Shown: piece after piece, positions 40,187 through 42,325 of the stretch
Numbering within the stretch: position 1 is the first letter of the stretch
Layout of the letters: each line of letters starts with the position of its first letter
Assembly (NCBI GenBank): GCA_003105225.1
Contig: PQAK01000162.1
Coordinates: 1 to 42,325 of the forward strand
DNA from: Deltaproteobacteria bacterium
GTDB taxonomy: Bacteria > Desulfobacterota > Deferrimicrobia > Deferrimicrobiales > Deferrimicrobiaceae
DNA length: 42,325 nucleotides
Reading direction: 5' to 3'
Notes under the pieces: generated by a model
Told to the model about the DNA's origin: nothing
Database searches by the model: none
The model's input: only the letters and a program-made list of their open reading frames with translations
Made by a program: the position numbers and the translations under genes

Positions 40187-41116
40187 ATGGATGGAAAAGT
40201 GCTTTCCGTCAATATCTCCGAAAAAACGGGCACGATCAAACATCCCGTGGAAAAAATCACCATCACGGAATCCGGCGTGATGAACGATGCCCACGCGGGA
40301 GACTGGCACCGGCAAGTGAGCCTGCTGGCCGTCGAGAGCATCGAAAAATTTTCCCGGCAGGCCAATCGGAAAATCCATTTCGGCGAATTCGCGGAAAACA
40401 TCACCACGCAAGGGATCGAACTTCCCAAGTGCAACATCTTCGATCGATTCCAGGTGGGGGAGACGGAGCTGGAGCTCACGCAGATCGGCAAGGAATGCCA
40501 TGGAACCACCTGCGCCATTTTCAAAGAGGTCGGGAACTGCGTGATGCCGAAAGAGGGGATCTTCTGCCGCGTCCTCAAGACCGGCACGATCCAGCCGAAC
40601 GACGAGATCCTTCTCGTGCCGAAAGTGACGCATGTTTCGATCGTTACGCTGAGCGATCGTGCGAGCGCGGGCGTCTACGAAGATCGCAGCGGCCCGAAAA
40701 TCAAGGAGATGCTGGATGCCTTCTTTTCGCAAAAGAAAATGCGATACGAGATCGAAACCCTCCTCATCCCGGATAACGCGGAAGCGTTGCGAACCCATTT
40801 GAACGAGCGCAGGAACGGCGGGACGGATTTCGTATTCACCACCGGAGGTACCGGGATCGGTGAGAGAGACATCACCGTGGAGACCGTGTCCGGCATGCTG
40901 GACAAGGAGATCCCCGGAATCATGGAGCTGATCCGGGTCAAGTACGGCATGGAAAAACCCAATGCCTTGTTGAGCAGGGGCGTTGCCGGCATCATGGGGA
41001 AAACCATCGTTTATACGCTTCCCGGAAGCGTAAAGGCGGTATCGGAGTACATGTCGGAGATCACCAAAACCATGGAGCATACGGTATTCATGCTGCACGG
41101 CATCGACAAGCACTGA
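40187..41116 (+). CDS. MOSC-MogA/MoaB fusion protein
   Basis: About 309 residues. The first 140 form a MOSC domain (GDWHRQVSLLAVESIEKF, FAENITTQGIEL, IGKECHGTTCAIF with the conserved Cys). Residues 150-309 form a MogA/MoaB domain (VTLSDRASAGVYEDRSGP, FTTGGTGIGERDITVET, GVAGIMGKTIVYTLPGS). MogA-type enzymes adenylate molybdopterin before Mo insertion, and MOSC proteins handle Mo-cofactor sulfur. The fusion combines two late Mo-cofactor steps. It follows the moaA-like gene by 63 bases and probably shares its sigma-54 promoter. GTG 40184 directly precedes ATG 40187 and could also serve. Confidence 0.88.
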   Translation: MDGKVLSVNISEKTGTIKHPVEKITITESGVMNDAHAGDWHRQVSLLAVESIEKFSRQANRKIHFGEFAENITTQGIELPKCNIFDRFQVGETELELTQIGKECHGTTCAIFKEVGNCVMPKEGIFCRVLKTGTIQPNDEILLVPKVTHVSIVTLSDRASAGVYEDRSGPKIKEMLDAFFSQKKMRYEIETLLIPDNAEALRTHLNERRNGGTDFVFTTGGTGIGERDITVETVSGMLDKEIPGIMELIRVKYGMEKPNALLSRGVAGIMGKTIVYTLPGSVKAVSEYMSEITKTMEHTVFMLHGIDKH

Positions 41117-41170
41117 CGCTTTTCATCGCCCTCCCGCTTAACGTATTCCCCTGAAATTCATGTGACGTCT

Positions 41171-41204
41171 GGTGAAATAACGGACCGGACGTGGTTTTTC
41201 CACC
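41171..41204. promoter_or_regulatory. Candidate activator sites before the second sigma-54 promoter
   Basis: GGTGAAATAACG (41171-41182) shares its GGTGA half and overall spacing with the dyad at 39120-39131, centred about 105 bases before the -24 box. GGTTTTTCCACC (41193-41204) matches the same dyad at 9 of 12 positions. These could be binding sites of the sigma-54 activator. The match quality is modest. Confidence 0.3.
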
Positions 41205-41280
41205 AACCGAGGCCTGTCAATCGCAGGGTTCGATCACCGATAGTTATTGGATAACAAAGGGATTTATCAGCACGCCGGCG

Positions 41281-41296
41281 TGGCATGTAACTTGCT
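41281..41296 (+). promoter_or_regulatory. Sigma-54 (-24/-12) promoter of the outer-membrane barrel gene
   Basis: TGGCATG-N4-TTGCT matches the -24/-12 consensus TGGCACG-N4-TTGCW with one change, and GG and GC are exactly ten bases apart. Transcription would start near 41307, giving a leader of about 120 bases. It is very similar to the promoter at 39227-39242. Confidence 0.85.
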
Positions 41297-41343
41297 CGAA
41301 TAAAACATCGAAGCGATGGAACGGTTGCGATTACCGCGGTTTT

Positions 41344-41399
41344 GCTCTGCTGCAAGATTGAAACCTTGGAAAACGGGTAGCAGCGAGAGCCTCCAAGGT
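41344..41399 (+). ncRNA. Leader RNA able to form an H-type pseudoknot
   Basis: Stem 1 pairs 41344-41353 with 41380-41390 (10 bp, one bulged G at 41385). Stem 2 pairs ACCTTGGA (41363-41370), inside the loop of stem 1, with TCCAAGGT (41392-41399) downstream: eight perfect pairs. This interleaving is a pseudoknot of the kind used by small riboswitches. The ribosome site AAGGAGG (41415-41421) lies 16 bases after it. It does not match a riboswitch class I can recall. It could also be an alternative hairpin pair or a protein site. Confidence 0.5.
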
Positions 41400-41428
41400 C
41401 AGCAATTCATAGAAAAGGAGGCGAAGTA

Positions 41429-42325
41429 ATGAGGATTATGAGATTCGCGGTCATCATCCTTGCTGTTGCATGCCTTCCGCTTCTCGCACATCCGGCGGAA
41501 ATACAGATGACCAGCTCGACCCAGTATTCCTGGTATCAGGATTTCCTGTCGAACGATGAAGATCAGAACGAAATCGTGGAGTATTTACGGCTGAACGCGA
41601 CCAAGCTGGACAAGGACGGCAAGGTCAGCATTTACGGGTACGGCAGGGTCATCCATCAGTTTTCGGACAGCATTGAGGAGCGCCCCGAGATCGCGAGCGA
41701 TACCTTCGGGAGAATGTATTACCTGTACCTGGACTACAGGGACGCGATCAAGGACCACCTGGATGTAAGGGCGGGAAGAACGTACGTGAGCGCGGCGGCC
41801 GCAGCGGGGACCGTGGACGGGGCCTACCTGGACTTCAAGAATCTGGGGCCCCTGGGGGTCACCGCGTTCGGCGGCAGGCGCGTGATTTTCGACAATAAAA
41901 GCGAAATCGGAACCAGCGGGGATTCGCTATGGGGCGGGAGCGTCTATTTCGATACCGTGAAATTCACCCACATCGAAGCGAGTTACGGACGGAAGTACGC
42001 CGATGAGGACCTGGCGACGGAAAACATCGGCCTCGATTTTTCCACCACTCCCCACGAGAAGGTCAACGTGTACGGGCGGATGAAATACGACATCGTTTCC
42101 TCGAGGTTCAACGAGGTTCTCGCGGGCTTGAAAGTGGCCCCTCTCAAGGACCTGGTCCTGCGGGGCGAGTACTACTACAGCTACGCCACGTTCGACAAAT
42201 CCTCCTTTTACCGGTTCTTCAACATCAACAACTACAAGGAGATCGGGGTCGCAGCCGAGTACCAGGTAAACGTCGACTACCGGATCTACGCGAAATACGC
42301 CAACGAGGATTTCTGCTCGGATGAA
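41429..42325 (+). CDS. Outer-membrane beta-barrel (porin-like) protein, 3' end missing
   Basis: The frame is open for 299 codons to the end of the window, so the gene is partial. ATG 41429 follows AAGGAGG. Residues 1-23 are a signal peptide (cleavage after AHPA). The rest shows alternating hydrophobic/polar strands with many Tyr, Gly and short turns (KVSIYGYGRVIHQFSD, LDVRAGRTYVS, VNVYGRMKYDIVSS, LVLRGEYYYSYATF), as in outer-membrane barrels. It resembles barrel components of Geobacter-type porin-cytochrome conduits, but no cytochrome is visible here, so that role is inference. It is preceded by a sigma-54 promoter and a structured leader. Confidence 0.75.
   Translation, partial: MRIMRFAVIILAVACLPLLAHPAEIQMTSSTQYSWYQDFLSNDEDQNEIVEYLRLNATKLDKDGKVSIYGYGRVIHQFSDSIEERPEIASDTFGRMYYLYLDYRDAIKDHLDVRAGRTYVSAAAAAGTVDGAYLDFKNLGPLGVTAFGGRRVIFDNKSEIGTSGDSLWGGSVYFDTVKFTHIEASYGRKYADEDLATENIGLDFSTTPHEKVNVYGRMKYDIVSSRFNEVLAGLKVAPLKDLVLRGEYYYSYATFDKSSFYRFFNINNYKEIGVAAEYQVNVDYRIYAKYANEDFCSDE

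Larger units (their letters stand above)
41117..41428. other. 312-base regulatory intergenic region
   Basis: This is the gap between the MOSC-MogA gene and the outer-membrane barrel gene. It contains half-site-like elements (41171-41182 and 41193-41204), a dyad GTTAT-N3-ATAAC (41243-41255), a sigma-54 promoter (41281-41296), a small hairpin (41306-41318) and a pseudoknot-type leader (41344-41399). No terminator with a T-tract was found after the MOSC-MogA gene, and no gene was found here. Confidence 0.6.

Noticed and set aside
41344..41399. Assignment of the leader to a c-di-GMP or cGAMP (GEMM) riboswitch
   Set aside because: The conserved GEMM core and tetraloop/receptor sequences are not present.

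Overview
The window is GC-rich bacterial chromosome with tightly packed, often overlapping genes. A rod-shape operon, GmhA, lipoproteins and a predicted outer-membrane barrel show a Gram-negative cell. A membrane pyrophosphatase, CBS-ACT proteins, many ferritin-like/rubrerythrin proteins, a c-heme sensor kinase and sigma-54 control together suggest a Desulfuromonas/Geobacter-like member of the Desulfobacterota (former Deltaproteobacteria). That placement is inferred from gene content; no rRNA or tRNA gene was seen.

Layout. 1-3.3 kb: end of a membrane pyrophosphatase, a terminator, then (minus) a PpiD-type chaperone and a secreted thermonuclease-like protein. 3.4-8.8 kb: mreB-mreC-mreD-mrdA-rodA, the lateral wall elongation machine, the last four genes chained by stop/start overlaps. 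8.8-15 kb: thioredoxin and thioredoxin-like lipoprotein, CoA-binding protein, gmhA with a deoxyhypusine-synthase-like gene, an MBL hydrolase, a GHMP (heptose-type) kinase and an FAD protein. 15.1-19.7 kb: an AcuC/AcuB-like pair with an alcohol dehydrogenase, a CorC/HlyC-type membrane protein and a nitroreductase. 19.8-28.2 kb: a coiled-coil lipoprotein, a GspE/PilB-family protein with a destroyed Walker A site, an acyl-CoA synthetase, a possible GNAT protein, a LysM protein, a one-TM protein and a second AcuB-like protein. 28.3-29.4 kb: Nfu-type scaffold, 2[4Fe-4S] ferredoxin, strong terminator, TlpA-like thiol-disulfide protein. 29.5-34.5 kb: an Fe-S/cysteine operon (half-size ferritin-like protein, NifS/IscS-like protein, IscU, rubrerythrin-like protein, another half-size ferritin-like protein, cysS, methyltransferase).

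34.5-42.3 kb is the most unusual part. A histidine kinase with a CxxCH c-heme motif in its periplasmic domain overlaps an NtrC-type sigma-54 activator. Convergent to them lie a REC-PilZ regulator and a DUF3800 protein. Beyond these are a short MoaA-like radical SAM gene and a MOSC-MogA fusion, then a predicted outer-membrane barrel gene that runs off the window. Both the moaA-like gene and the barrel gene have near-perfect -24/-12 (sigma-54) promoters, and the barrel leader can fold as an H-type pseudoknot. My inference is a redox-sensing regulon: heme kinase -> sigma-54 activator -> molybdenum-cofactor genes and an outer-membrane conduit.

Other points for a second look are a cysteine desulfurase with Asn in place of the PLP lysine, the two half-ferritin proteins beside it, the pseudo-GspE ATPase, and an apparent ATA start codon.
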